Shown: one piece after another, positions 54,062 to 62,241 of the stretch | Layout: the number at the start of each line of letters is the position of its first letter | How positions within the stretch are numbered: the stretch's first letter is position 1 | Program-made: the position numbers and the translations under genes | Source: Micromonospora yangpuensis | GTDB lineage: Bacteria > Actinomycetota > Actinomycetes > Mycobacteriales > Micromonosporaceae | Length of the DNA: 64,000 nt | Direction of reading: 5' to 3' | Assembly (NCBI RefSeq): GCF_900091615.1 | Contig: NZ_FMIA01000002.1 | Span: 620,001-684,000 of the forward strand | Notes under the pieces: generated by a model | Told to the model about the DNA's origin: nothing | The model's input: only the letters and a program-made list of their open reading frames with translations | The model's database searches: none

Positions 54062-54814
54062 TCAGGCCAGCGCCGCCACGGCGGCGTCGGTGCCGCCGCG
54101 CCAGAGCGTGCCGACCTCGCCGAAGCCGGCCGCGCGCAGGGCGTCCAGGTGCCAGGTCGCCGGGGGCAGCCATTCCTGGCGGTGCTCGGCGGGGTAGATC
54201 CGCTGGCGTTGCTCGGCCAACGGGCCGAGGGTGGGATCGGCCGCGACGTGGGCCCACCAGTCCGGCCAGGAGAGCACGGCACCGGCCTGGTACCGGGTCG
54301 CGCGGCGGCTGGTGGCCCAGTCGGCCAGCCGCTCGGAGAGGGTGGGCAGGCCGTCGTCGGGCATGTGGTCGGCGTTGACGAAGAGCCCGCCGGGGCGCAG
54401 GATCTGGCGGATCTCGGCGTACAGGGCGGTCACCCGGTCCGGGGGCAGCCAGTGCAGGGCGGTGGCGGTGAAGACCGCGTCGTACCCGGAGTGGGGTAGT
54501 GCGCTCGACCACCGCGGGTCCCGCAGGTCGGCGCGGACGACGGTGGCCCGCCCGGCCAGCGACGCCTCGGCGATGCCGAGCAGGACCGGGTCGATGTCGG
54601 CGAGGGTCAGTTGGGCCTGCGGGAGGCGGGCCAGGGCGCGCAGGCTGATCGAGCCGGTGCCACCGGCCAGGTCGAGCAGGCGTGGGGTGGCGGAGTCGGC
54701 GACGGCCTCGACCGCGTCGAGGAGCGTGGCGAAGCGGTGCTCGCGGTCCGGCATGAACGCTTCCTGCTGCCGATCCCAACTCTCCTGCCAGGCGGTTGCT
54801 TCGTAAGGAGTCAC
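54062..54814 (-). CDS. Class I SAM-dependent methyltransferase
   Basis: A 250-residue methyltransferase. SAM-binding motif I is LLDLAGGTGSISLRAL, motif II is LTLADIDPVLLGIA, then VRADLRDP and the acidic/aromatic post-II motif VFTATALHWLPP. It fits the small-molecule methyltransferases of the UbiE/trans-aconitate-like group. Divergent from the ArsR gene; substrate unknown. Confidence 0.9.
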   Translation of the reverse strand: MTPYEATAWQESWDRQQEAFMPDREHRFATLLDAVEAVADSATPRLLDLAGGTGSISLRALARLPQAQLTLADIDPVLLGIAEASLAGRATVVRADLRDPRWSSALPHSGYDAVFTATALHWLPPDRVTALYAEIRQILRPGGLFVNADHMPDDGLPTLSERLADWATSRRATRYQAGAVLSWPDWWAHVAADPTLGPLAEQRQRIYPAEHRQEWLPPATWHLDALRAAGFGEVGTLWRGGTDAAVAALA

Positions 54815-54932
54815 GAGTCCGAAGGTAGTTACATCGGGGGGTCAAGTCCAGGGCTTGTTGCAAAGTGTTGGCAATTGCTCCGGCCTGCTCGCCGCCGGGG
54901 GTGCTTGCGTCCCGGGCCGACCCTCGCTAACG

Positions 54933-54950
54933 TACAACCGCATGGTTGTA
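54933..54950. promoter_or_regulatory. Palindrome at the arsR start, likely autoregulatory operator
   Basis: TACAACCGCATGGTTGTA: 7-bp arms around GCAT. It covers the ATG at 54942 of the ArsR-type gene, so bound repressor would cover the transcript start if the message is leaderless. Confidence 0.75.
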
Positions 54951-55283
54951 GGTGAGCTGGGCGAGGCGGAGGTCGACCGCATCTTCCACGCCCTGGCCGA
55001 CGCCACCCGGCGCGACATCGTCAACCGGGTGCTGCACACCGGACAGTCGGTGTCGGCGCTCGCCCGGCACTACCCGATGAGCTTCGCCGCGGTGCAGAAG
55101 CACGTCGCGGTGCTGGAGCGGGCGGCGCTCGTTACCAAGGAGAGGCGCGGAAGGGAGCAGGTCGTGCACGGCAACCCGGAGGCCCTACGCAAGGCGGCCC
55201 ACCTGCTTCAGGCGTACGAGCGGATCTGGCGCGACCGGGTGCACGGCATCGACCAGATCCTGAACGAGGACCAGGAAAGGTGA
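54942..55283 (+). CDS. ArsR family winged-helix regulator
   Basis: A 113-residue repressor of the ArsR class that lacks metal-binding cysteines, so it probably belongs to the group paired with SRPBCC genes. The core is DRIFHALADATRRDIVNRVL, then QSVSALARHYPMSFAAVQKH as recognition helix and VTKERRGREQVV as wing. The ATG lies in a palindrome. It precedes the SRPBCC gene by 7 bases and shares its operon. Confidence 0.92.
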   Translation: MVVGELGEAEVDRIFHALADATRRDIVNRVLHTGQSVSALARHYPMSFAAVQKHVAVLERAALVTKERRGREQVVHGNPEALRKAAHLLQAYERIWRDRVHGIDQILNEDQER

Positions 55284-55290
55284 CAATCTC

Positions 55291-55785
55291 ATGCCCGTGG
55301 TGAGTTCACACCGCGACGAACAGGCGCTGACGCTGACGGTCGTCTCCGAGTTCGCCGCCAGCGTCGAGCGCGTCTGGCAGGTCTGGCAGGACCCGCGCCA
55401 ACTGGAACGCTGGTGGGGCCCGCCCGGCTGGCCGGCGACCTTCGACCGGCACGACTTCACCGTCGGCGGCCAGTCCCGCTACCACATGACCGGCCCGCAG
55501 GGGGAGAAGTCCCGCGGCTGGTGGACGATCACCGCGATCGAGGCGCCGTACCGGCTGGAGTTCGACGACGGCTTCGCCGACGACGACGGTGAACCGGTGG
55601 CCACCGACGTGCCCACCCACGCCAGCGTCACCCTGACCGCGACCGGGTCGGGCACCCGGATGACGAGTGTCACCCGCTTCGTCAGCCTCGAACAGCTCGA
55701 ACACGTCCTCGCCATGGGGGCCGAGGAGGGCTTCCGGCAGGCGCTCGGGCAGATCGACGACCTGTTGGCCGCCGCGGCGCGCTGA
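55291..55785 (+). CDS. SRPBCC (AHSA1-like) domain protein
   Basis: A 164-residue START/AHSA1-like protein with a deep ligand-binding groove. The conserved SVERVWQVWQDPRQLERWWG near residue 25 and FTVGGQSRYHMTGPQGEKSR match proteins encoded with ArsR regulators. Likely binds a small hydrophobic molecule. Ligand unknown. Confidence 0.92.
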   Translation: MPVVSSHRDEQALTLTVVSEFAASVERVWQVWQDPRQLERWWGPPGWPATFDRHDFTVGGQSRYHMTGPQGEKSRGWWTITAIEAPYRLEFDDGFADDDGEPVATDVPTHASVTLTATGSGTRMTSVTRFVSLEQLEHVLAMGAEEGFRQALGQIDDLLAAAAR

Positions 55786-55823
55786 ACCGCGCCCCGGCAT
55801 CTGGAATCGGAGGGATCCACCCG

Positions 55824-56432
55824 GTGAGAAAACTGATCGTGAGTACGTTCCTGACCCTCGACGGGGTCATGCAGGCACCCGGCGGGCCGGGTGAGGACGA
55901 CGACGGCAGCTTCGCCCACGGTGGTTGGTCGGTCAACTACTGGGACGACACGATGAACGAGGCGATGGGGGCGGCGATGGGCAAGCCCTTCGACCTGCTC
56001 CTCGGCCGTCGGACCTACGACATCTTCGCCGCGCACTGGCCGCACGCCCCGGAGGACGAGGCCAAACCGCTGAACGACGCCACCAAGTACGTCGTGTCGC
56101 GGGGCCGGCCGTCGCTCGCCTGGCGCAACTCCGTACTGGTCGAGGGGGAGGCCGCCGCCGGGATCACGGCGCTCAAGCAGACCGACGGGCCGGAGCTGCA
56201 GGTACACGGCAGCGGGGACCTGATCCAGACCCTGCTGCGCCACCAGCTCGTCGACGAGTACTTCCTGTGGATCTTTCCGGTCGTGGTCGGTGCGGGCAAA
56301 CGCCTCTTCGCCGGGGGCACCGTGCCCGCCGGGCTGAACCTCGTCGACAGCACGGTCTCCAGCACCGGCGTGCTGATCGGCAGGTACGTGCCGGCGGGCG
56401 AGATCGTCACCGGCTCGTTCGAGCTGCCGTGA
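55824..56432 (+). CDS. Dihydrofolate reductase family protein (RibD C-terminal type)
   Basis: A 202-residue protein of the RibD_C/DHFR-like fold, common in ArsR-SRPBCC operons. VSTFLTLDGVMQAPGGPGED at the start, then LLLGRRTYDIFAAHWP and the GSGDLIQTLLRHQLVDEYFL segment are typical. It probably uses NADPH; the substrate is unknown. GTG start at 55824. The last gene of the operon, ending 20 bases before the converging ABC ATPase gene. Confidence 0.9.
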   Translation: MRKLIVSTFLTLDGVMQAPGGPGEDDDGSFAHGGWSVNYWDDTMNEAMGAAMGKPFDLLLGRRTYDIFAAHWPHAPEDEAKPLNDATKYVVSRGRPSLAWRNSVLVEGEAAAGITALKQTDGPELQVHGSGDLIQTLLRHQLVDEYFLWIFPVVVGAGKRLFAGGTVPAGLNLVDSTVSSTGVLIGRYVPAGEIVTGSFELP

Positions 56433-56451
56433 CCGTGGGCGGGCACCCCGC

Positions 56452-58479
56452 TCACCGACGATCCGGTTGAGCGTCCGCCCCGTCGAGGTGCAACAACGAT
56501 CGGCTCAACGGCTGTCGGGCCGAGGTCAGCAGGGTGGTGGCCGGCCCGTCCTCGATGACCCGACCGTCGTGCAGCACGGCGACCCGGTCGGCGAGCCGGG
56601 CGACCACGTCCCGGTCGTGGGTGATCACCAGCAGGGCGAGCCGCTCCACCCGGCGTAACCCGTCGACGAGGGCGAGGATGCGGTCCCGGGTGACCGCGTC
56701 CAGCCCGGCGGTGATCTCGTCGCAGACCAGGACCCGGGGCTCGGCGAGCAGGGCCCGGGCCAGGGCGGCCCGATGCAGCTCACCGCCGGAGAGCCGGCCG
56801 GGATCCCGGGTCACCACGGAACCGGTCAACCCCACCCGCTCCAGAGCGGCCCGCGCCGCCTTCCGGGCCGCCGCCGTCGACCGACCGTGCAGTCGTACGG
56901 CCGGGCGGGCGACCTGGTCGACGACCGGCCGCCAGGGGTCGAAGCTGGCCCGGGCGTCCTGGAAGACGTACTGCACGGCGGCCAACTCGGCGCGTCGTCG
57001 CCGGTCCACCGTGGCGGCCAGGGGACGGCCGGCGAGGGCGACGGTGCCCGTACGCGGTCGGTGCAGGCCGACGACGCAGCGGGCCAGAGTGGTCTTGCCA
57101 CTGCCGGAACGGCCGACCAGGGCGAGGCACTTCCCGGCGGCGAGGTCGAGGCCCACTCCTTCCAGGACGGTTCGCCGCCGCCCGGCGGACGAGTGCTCGG
57201 CGACCAGCCCGACAACCGCGAGCACAGCCTGTCCGTCGACGGTCCCCGCTTGGCCGGTGCCGGTCCCGGCCTCGACGACGACGGTCCCGGCTTGGTCGGT
57301 GGCGGGTCCGGCCTCGACGACGACGGTCCCGGCTTGGTCGGTGGCGGGTCCGGCCTCGACGACGACGGTCCCGGCTTGGCCGGTTGCGGTCCCGGCTTGG
57401 TCGGTGGCGGTTCCGGCCTCGACGACGACGGTCCCGGCTTGGTCGGTGGCGGTTCCGGCCTCGACGACGACGGTCCCGGCTTGGTCGGTGGCGGTTCCGG
57501 CCTCGACGACGACGGTCCCGGCTTGGTCGGTGGCGGTTCCGGCCTCGACGACGACGGTCCCGGCTTGGTCGGTGGCGGTTCCGGCCTCGACGACGACGGT
57601 CCCGGCTTGGTCGGTGGCGGTTCCGGCCTCGACGACGACGGTCCCGGCTTGGTCGGTGGCGGTTCCGGCCTCGACGGTGGTCCCGGTCTGGTTGGTGGCG
57701 CTGTGGGCCTCGACCGGCCGGGTGGCGAGGAGCCGGCGGGTCCACTCGTGGCGGCCGGCGGCGAAGACCTCGCCGGTCGGGCCGTACTCGACCGGCTCGC
57801 CCCGGTGCAGCACGAGCAGTTCGTCGGCGACCATCCGGACCAGGTCCAGGTCGTGGCTGAGCAGGACGACCGCGATCCCACCCCGGGCCAGGCCGACCAG
57901 CTCGGTCGCCACGTCGCGTCGGGTGAGGTTGTCCTGCCCGGTGGTGGGTTCGTCGGCCACCAGCGACCGGGCCCCGGCCAGCAGGGCGTGGGCGATGACC
58001 AGCCGCTGCTGCTGACCGCCGGAGAGCTGGTGCGGAAAGCGACGCAGCAGGTCGCGGTCGTCCGGCAGGGAGACCCGCCGCAGGGCGGCGCGGGCCGCGG
58101 CGTGGACCCGGTGCCGCCGGGCACGTCGGGTACCGCCCGGTGGCATGTGCCGGCCGGCGATCTCGTGCAGCACCGCGCCGACCCGGCGGACCGGGTTGAG
58201 CACCGCCGCCGGTTGCTGCGGCACGTAGGAGATACTGCCCGCCGGTGGCGGGGTCTCGGGCGTGACGGTACGACCGGCGACCTCGATCCGGCCGGTGAGC
58301 CGAACCCCCGGGCCGGCCTCGCCGAGCAGGGCCCGGCCGAGGGTGGTCTTACCGCTGCCGGAAGCCCCCACGACAGCGAGTACCCGCCCGGCCGCCAGGG
58401 TGAACGAGACATCGTCGAGCAACCGGTGCCGCCCGGCCTCGGCCCGCAGCCCGGCCACCCGCAGCACGGTCCGGCTCAC
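56452..58479 (-). CDS. Two-domain ABC ATPase for peptide/nickel-type import (DppD-DppF fusion)
   Basis: A 675-residue protein with two complete ATPase domains. First: Walker A GASGSGKTT, signature LSGGQQQRL, Walker B SLVADEPTTG. Second: Walker A GRSGSGKTT, signature LSGGELHRAALARAL, Walker B VLVCDEITAG. They are equivalent to separate DppD and DppF subunits. The linker between them (residues about 260-420) is made of an ATDQAGTVVVEAGT repeat produced by a 42-bp minisatellite, so it is much longer than usual. GTG start overlaps the upstream permease stop as GTGA. Confidence 0.92.
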   Translation of the reverse strand: MSRTVLRVAGLRAEAGRHRLLDDVSFTLAAGRVLAVVGASGSGKTTLGRALLGEAGPGVRLTGRIEVAGRTVTPETPPPAGSISYVPQQPAAVLNPVRRVGAVLHEIAGRHMPPGGTRRARRHRVHAAARAALRRVSLPDDRDLLRRFPHQLSGGQQQRLVIAHALLAGARSLVADEPTTGQDNLTRRDVATELVGLARGGIAVVLLSHDLDLVRMVADELLVLHRGEPVEYGPTGEVFAAGRHEWTRRLLATRPVEAHSATNQTGTTVEAGTATDQAGTVVVEAGTATDQAGTVVVEAGTATDQAGTVVVEAGTATDQAGTVVVEAGTATDQAGTVVVEAGTATDQAGTVVVEAGTATDQAGTATGQAGTVVVEAGPATDQAGTVVVEAGPATDQAGTVVVEAGTGTGQAGTVDGQAVLAVVGLVAEHSSAGRRRTVLEGVGLDLAAGKCLALVGRSGSGKTTLARCVVGLHRPRTGTVALAGRPLAATVDRRRRAELAAVQYVFQDARASFDPWRPVVDQVARPAVRLHGRSTAAARKAARAALERVGLTGSVVTRDPGRLSGGELHRAALARALLAEPRVLVCDEITAGLDAVTRDRILALVDGLRRVERLALLVITHDRDVVARLADRVAVLHDGRVIEDGPATTLLTSARQPLSRSLLHLDGADAQPDRR
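57240..57700. repeat. 42-bp minisatellite coding a protein linker, about 10 units
   Basis: Eleven copies of the core coding ATDQAGT (GCTTGGTCGGTGGCGGTTCC on the plus strand) lie in tandem, spaced by 42 bp with one half-size 21-bp unit. The copies differ at only a few bases. All lie in the linker between the two ATPase domains, and the unit length keeps the frame. Confidence 0.95.
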
Positions 58480-59585
58480 CGGCCCGCCTCCGCGTCGCCC
58501 CGACCACCGCGCTCCCCGGTAGACCCGCGCTCTGCGGTAGGCCCGCGCTCTGCGGTAGCGCCGTGCTCTGCGGCGTGGCTGCGGTCCGCGTCGAGCCTGC
58601 GGTCCGTGGCGTGGCTGCGGTCCGCGGCGTGGCTGCGGTCCGCGGCGCGGTTGCGGTCCGCGTCGAGCCTGCGGTCCGTGGTGAGAAGGGGACCCTTCTC
58701 TACCGAATGCGTTAACAAGGGGCCCTTCCTTACAGAGAGGGTGTCGGTTAGGAGGTTTAGGCCGATGGCCAGGGCGATGAGCAGGGTTGCCGGGGCCACG
58801 ACCGCCCAGGGTTGCAGGGCGAGGCCGGCCCGGTTGCGGTCGACCATCACCGCCCAGTCGGCGGCGTCCGGGGCCACCCCGATGCCGAGGAAGCTGGCGG
58901 TGGCGACGAGGTAGAGGGCGCCGATGACGCGGACCCCCGCGTCGGCCAGCAGCACCCGCCGGACACCCCGGCCGACGTGGCCGACCGCCCGTCGCCACCA
59001 GCTCTCCCGGTACAACCGCAGCGCCTCCATGCCGGGGCCGTGCGCGAACGGCAGTGCGGCGGCGCGGCTGATCCGGGCCACCTCGGGCAGGCCGATCACG
59101 GCGACGATCACCACCAGGGTCGCCGGTCCGCGCGGCGCGGTGGCGGAGAGCAGGATCAGCAGCAGCAGGGACGGGATCGCCAGCAGCAGGTCCAACGGCC
59201 GCATCAGCAGCTCGTCCAGCCAGCGTCGGCGGGTCGTCGCGGCCCACAGTCCCAGGGGAACACCCACCAGGTACGCCAGCGCCGTGGCCGCCACCGCGAC
59301 CCCGACGACGGACCGCCCGCCGAGTAGGAGCTGTCCCCACACGTCCCGCCCGACGAAGTCGGTGCCGAGCGGTCCGTCGCCGGTGAACGGCCGGCCCCGG
59401 TCCGCCGGGTCGCCGGCCAGCACCGGCCCGACCAGGGCCACCAGCAGCGGTACCGCGAGCAGCACCGCCCCGACCACGGCCCGCGACCGGCGTCGCCGGG
59501 ATCCGGCGGAGTCCGGGTCGCCCGGGGAGGCCAGTTCAGCGGGGTGTGGCCCGGGGCCGGTGCGGTCGTGCTCCGGCGCGGTCAC
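58476..59585 (-). CDS. ABC transporter permease, DppC/OppC type
   Basis: A 369-residue permease. After a disordered N-terminus (about 35 residues) come one span, the DppC signature GTDFVGRDVWGQLLLGGRSV and five spans, with the EAA-type loop EVARISRAAALPFAHGPGME. The core ends at about LNLLTDTL near residue 285. The remaining 85 residues are not permease-like: a KGPLL element coded by a palindromic repeat, then Asp/Arg/Ala/His repeats (AADRSHA), probably a disordered tail. The stop overlaps the ATPase start; the start overlaps the DppB stop. Confidence 0.9.
   Translation of the reverse strand: MTAPEHDRTGPGPHPAELASPGDPDSAGSRRRRSRAVVGAVLLAVPLLVALVGPVLAGDPADRGRPFTGDGPLGTDFVGRDVWGQLLLGGRSVVGVAVAATALAYLVGVPLGLWAATTRRRWLDELLMRPLDLLLAIPSLLLLILLSATAPRGPATLVVIVAVIGLPEVARISRAAALPFAHGPGMEALRLYRESWWRRAVGHVGRGVRRVLLADAGVRVIGALYLVATASFLGIGVAPDAADWAVMVDRNRAGLALQPWAVVAPATLLIALAIGLNLLTDTLSVRKGPLLTHSVEKGPLLTTDRRLDADRNRAADRSHAADRSHATDRRLDADRSHAAEHGATAERGPTAERGSTGERGGRGDAEAGR
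58505..58680. repeat. 18-bp degenerate repeats in the permease tail
   Basis: Units related to CTGCGGTCCGCGGCGTGG recur about seven times between 58570 and 58680, and a related CGCTCTGCGGTAGGCCCG pair lies nearer 58530. They encode the AADRSHA/LDADRN-type tail of the permease on the minus strand. Confidence 0.8.
58682..58735. repeat. Double palindromic element, AAGGGGCCCTT type
   Basis: AGAAGGGGACCCTTCT and AACAAGGGGCCCTTCCTT lie in tandem, separated by TACCGAATGCGTT. Each is a near-perfect palindrome. The element lies in frame in the permease tail and codes KGPLLTHSVEKGPLL on the minus strand. It resembles a palindromic repeat I recall from many Micromonospora intergenic regions. Confidence 0.75.
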
Positions 59586-60532
59586 CGCAGCGCCCCGGTG
59601 CGTGGGGCCAGCCGGAACGCGACCAGGTCGGCGACGAGGTTCACGGTGACGGTGGTGACGGCGACCAGTACGCAGAGTGCCTGGATGGTGGGGACGTCCC
59701 GGGCGGTCACCGCGTCGACCAGGGCGGTGCCCAACCCGGGGATGACGAAGACCGCCTCGACGACGATGACCCCGCCGAGCAGCCAGTCGGTGGTCCGGGC
59801 GAGTTGCTGTACGACCGGGGCGAGGGCGTTCGGCAGGGCGTGTACCAGCCAGAGCCGGTGCCCCGGCACCCCGAGCCGGCGGGCGTGCCCGACGTACGCC
59901 GAGCCGGCCGCCTCGATCATCCCGGCCCGGGTGAGCCGACTGATCGAGCAGATCGGCCGGGCCAGGAGCACGACCAGCGGCAGGATCAGCACGGCGGGCC
60001 GGGACAGCAGGTCGCCACCGGTGCCGACGGCGGTCGGCGGGAACCAGCCGAGGCCGACGCCGAAGACGGCGACGAGCAGGACCGCCAGGGCGAACTCCGG
60101 CACCGCGTACAGGCCGACGACCACTGCGGACAGGGCCCGGTCGAGTCGACCGCCCTCGCGTCGGGCGGCGAGCACGCCGATCCCGATGGCCAGCGGCACC
60201 AGCAGCGCCAGGGTCAGCGTGGCCAACAGCACGGTCGGGCCCAGGTTGGCCACCAGCACGCCGGAGACCGGTCGCTGGGAGACCAGCGAGACGCCGAGAT
60301 CACCCCGGAGCAGGCCGGTCAGCCAGCCCAGGTACCGCTGCCAGGCTGGCTGGTCCAGCTCCAACTGGGCGCGGACCAGTGCGATCCGTTCCGGGTCGGG
60401 GTGGTCCCCGGCGATCACCACGGCGGCGTCGCCGGGCAGCGCCTCGGTCAGGACGAAGACGACGGTGGCGACCCCGACGACCTGACCGAGGCCGAGCAGC
60501 AGCCGTTGGGTGGCGTACCGGGGCAGACTCAA
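59582..60532 (-). CDS. ABC transporter permease, DppB/OppB type
   Basis: A 316-residue permease with six spans. VVFVLTEALPGDAAVVIAGD near residue 25 is the DppB N-terminal signature and the EAA loop is SRLTRAGMIEAAGSAYVGHA followed by RRLGVPGHRLW. I propose a TTG start at 60532 overlapping the TGA of the binding-protein gene (TTGA); the first residues, SLPRYATQRLLLGLGQ, then fit the family. Confidence 0.9.
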   Translation of the reverse strand: MSLPRYATQRLLLGLGQVVGVATVVFVLTEALPGDAAVVIAGDHPDPERIALVRAQLELDQPAWQRYLGWLTGLLRGDLGVSLVSQRPVSGVLVANLGPTVLLATLTLALLVPLAIGIGVLAARREGGRLDRALSAVVVGLYAVPEFALAVLLVAVFGVGLGWFPPTAVGTGGDLLSRPAVLILPLVVLLARPICSISRLTRAGMIEAAGSAYVGHARRLGVPGHRLWLVHALPNALAPVVQQLARTTDWLLGGVIVVEAVFVIPGLGTALVDAVTARDVPTIQALCVLVAVTTVTVNLVADLVAFRLAPRTGALR

Positions 60533-62091
60533 CCGAGCCAGACCTTGTCGAAGCGGGCCCAGTCCAGCGTGTTGGCCGGGGCGTCGGCCGACACCCCACC
60601 CACCTGCGGCGCGGCGGCCACCAGGAAGTCGGCGAAGCCCCAGATCAGGAAGCCGCCCTCGGCGTGCAGCATCCGCTGCATCTGTCCGTACGTCTGTCGT
60701 CGGGTGGCCTCGTCGGGGCTGGAGACGGCGCGGGCGTACAGGGCGTCGAAGTCGGGTCGGGTCCACCGGGTGGCGTTGGTGGTGCTGTCGGTGAGCAGCC
60801 GCTGGGAGATGTGCGTCTCGATCGGCATCGCCCCGGAGCGGTAGCAGGCCAGTACCCCGTCGGTGAGGATGTCCCGCCAGTAGGTGTCCTTGTTGCCGGT
60901 GGTCGGCACCACCGTCAGCCCGACCTTGCCGGCCTGCTCGGCCAAGCCGCTGGCGGCCTCGACGAAGCCGCTGGCCACGGCGGCGGTGTCCAGTTTGACG
61001 GTAAGTCCCCGGGCGCCGGCCCGGTCGATCAGGAAGCGGGCCCGGTCCAGGTCCGGCGTGCGTTGCGCGATGTCGTCGGCGTAGTACTGGTAGCCCTTGC
61101 CGAACAGGTCGTTGCCTACCTGTCCAGAACCGGAGAGCACCGTCTCGACCAGTTGCTGCCGGTCGGTCAGCAGGAACATCGCCTCGCGCAGGTCCCGGTT
61201 GTCGAACGGCGGCCGGTCGACCTTCATGGTGAAGCCCTGCATGGTGCTGTTGGGCATCCGGGTGATCGTCACCCGGTCGTCCCGCTGGTACGTCCGGGCG
61301 GTGGTGGGGGTGATGTCGTGCGCGTACTCGACCTGCCCACCGAGCAGGGCGTTGATCCGGGCCGACTCCTCGTTGGCGAGCACGTACTCCAACTCGTCGA
61401 GGTACGGCGCGCCGTCCCAGTACCCGTCGAAGCGGCGCAGCAGCAGGGAGCGTCCCGGCTGGAAGGAGTCGAAGCGGAACGGGCCGGAGCCGACCGGTTG
61501 CGCGAAGCTGTCCGCGCCGGCCGGCACCACGTACGCGCCGAAGGCGGCCAGCAGGTTGGGGAACTCGGCGAACGGGCGGGTGAGCGCGAACTCGATGGTG
61601 CGGTCGTCGACCGCCCGGCTGTTCGGCAGGTCGAGCAGGGCCAGGCTGGCGCGGGCCCGGAAGGCGCGCTTCGGGTCGGTGATCCGGGCGTAGCTGTGGA
61701 GCACGTCGGCGGAACGAACCGGCTGCCCATTGTGGAAGGTCGCCTCGCGCAGGCTGACCCGCCAGCGGGTCAGGTCACCGTTGGGCTCCCAGCCGCTGGC
61801 CAGCCGGGGCCGGATGGACACGTCGGGGCCGTAGTCGGCGAGTTTGTCGAACATCGCCTTGGCCCGGGACGCCTCGACGAAGAGGTTGGCCAGGTGCGGG
61901 TCGAGGGTCTCGTTGGCGCCGCCACCGGCGAAGGCCGCGCGCAGTCGGCCGCCCCGGCGGGGGGTGCCGGCGGCGTCGGGTGCCGGTTCGTCGCCGCCGC
62001 AGCCGGTCAACGCGGCGGTGGAGAGGGCGACCGCGCCGCCGAGCAGGGCCCGCCGGCTCAGCGCCGGCAGGTGGGTGGTCGAGGGGTACAT
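60529..62091 (-). CDS. ABC transporter substrate-binding lipoprotein (nickel/peptide type)
   Basis: A 520-residue family 5 solute-binding protein. SRRALLGG followed by a hydrophobic stretch and LTGC (Cys31) indicates a Tat-type lipoprotein signal. The family 5 core is visible in DPHLANLFVEASRAKAMFDK, WRVSLREATFHNGQPVRSAD and VGSGPFRFDSF. Its partners are two permeases and a double ATPase downstream. The ligand could be a peptide, nickel or a metal-metallophore complex. Start at ATG 62091 with GGAAGG upstream. Confidence 0.92.
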   Translation of the reverse strand: MYPSTTHLPALSRRALLGGAVALSTAALTGCGGDEPAPDAAGTPRRGGRLRAAFAGGGANETLDPHLANLFVEASRAKAMFDKLADYGPDVSIRPRLASGWEPNGDLTRWRVSLREATFHNGQPVRSADVLHSYARITDPKRAFRARASLALLDLPNSRAVDDRTIEFALTRPFAEFPNLLAAFGAYVVPAGADSFAQPVGSGPFRFDSFQPGRSLLLRRFDGYWDGAPYLDELEYVLANEESARINALLGGQVEYAHDITPTTARTYQRDDRVTITRMPNSTMQGFTMKVDRPPFDNRDLREAMFLLTDRQQLVETVLSGSGQVGNDLFGKGYQYYADDIAQRTPDLDRARFLIDRAGARGLTVKLDTAAVASGFVEAASGLAEQAGKVGLTVVPTTGNKDTYWRDILTDGVLACYRSGAMPIETHISQRLLTDSTTNATRWTRPDFDALYARAVSSPDEATRRQTYGQMQRMLHAEGGFLIWGFADFLVAAAPQVGGVSADAPANTLDWARFDKVWLG

Positions 62092-62241
62092 GCGGAATGG
62101 TCCTTCCTGAGCAGGGTGGTTCGGGCCGGCGGCGGCCTCGGGCGGCGCCGCTCGGGCCGTGGATCGGGCGGGAGTTGAGGGCAAGCCGGGCCGTGGGTCG
62201 GGGCGAGGCGGGCGTTGGGTCGGGGCAGGTCGGGCGGGAGG

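Noticed and set aside
57240..57700. CRISPR array
   Set aside because: The 42-bp units are contiguous, coding and in frame between two ATPase domains.
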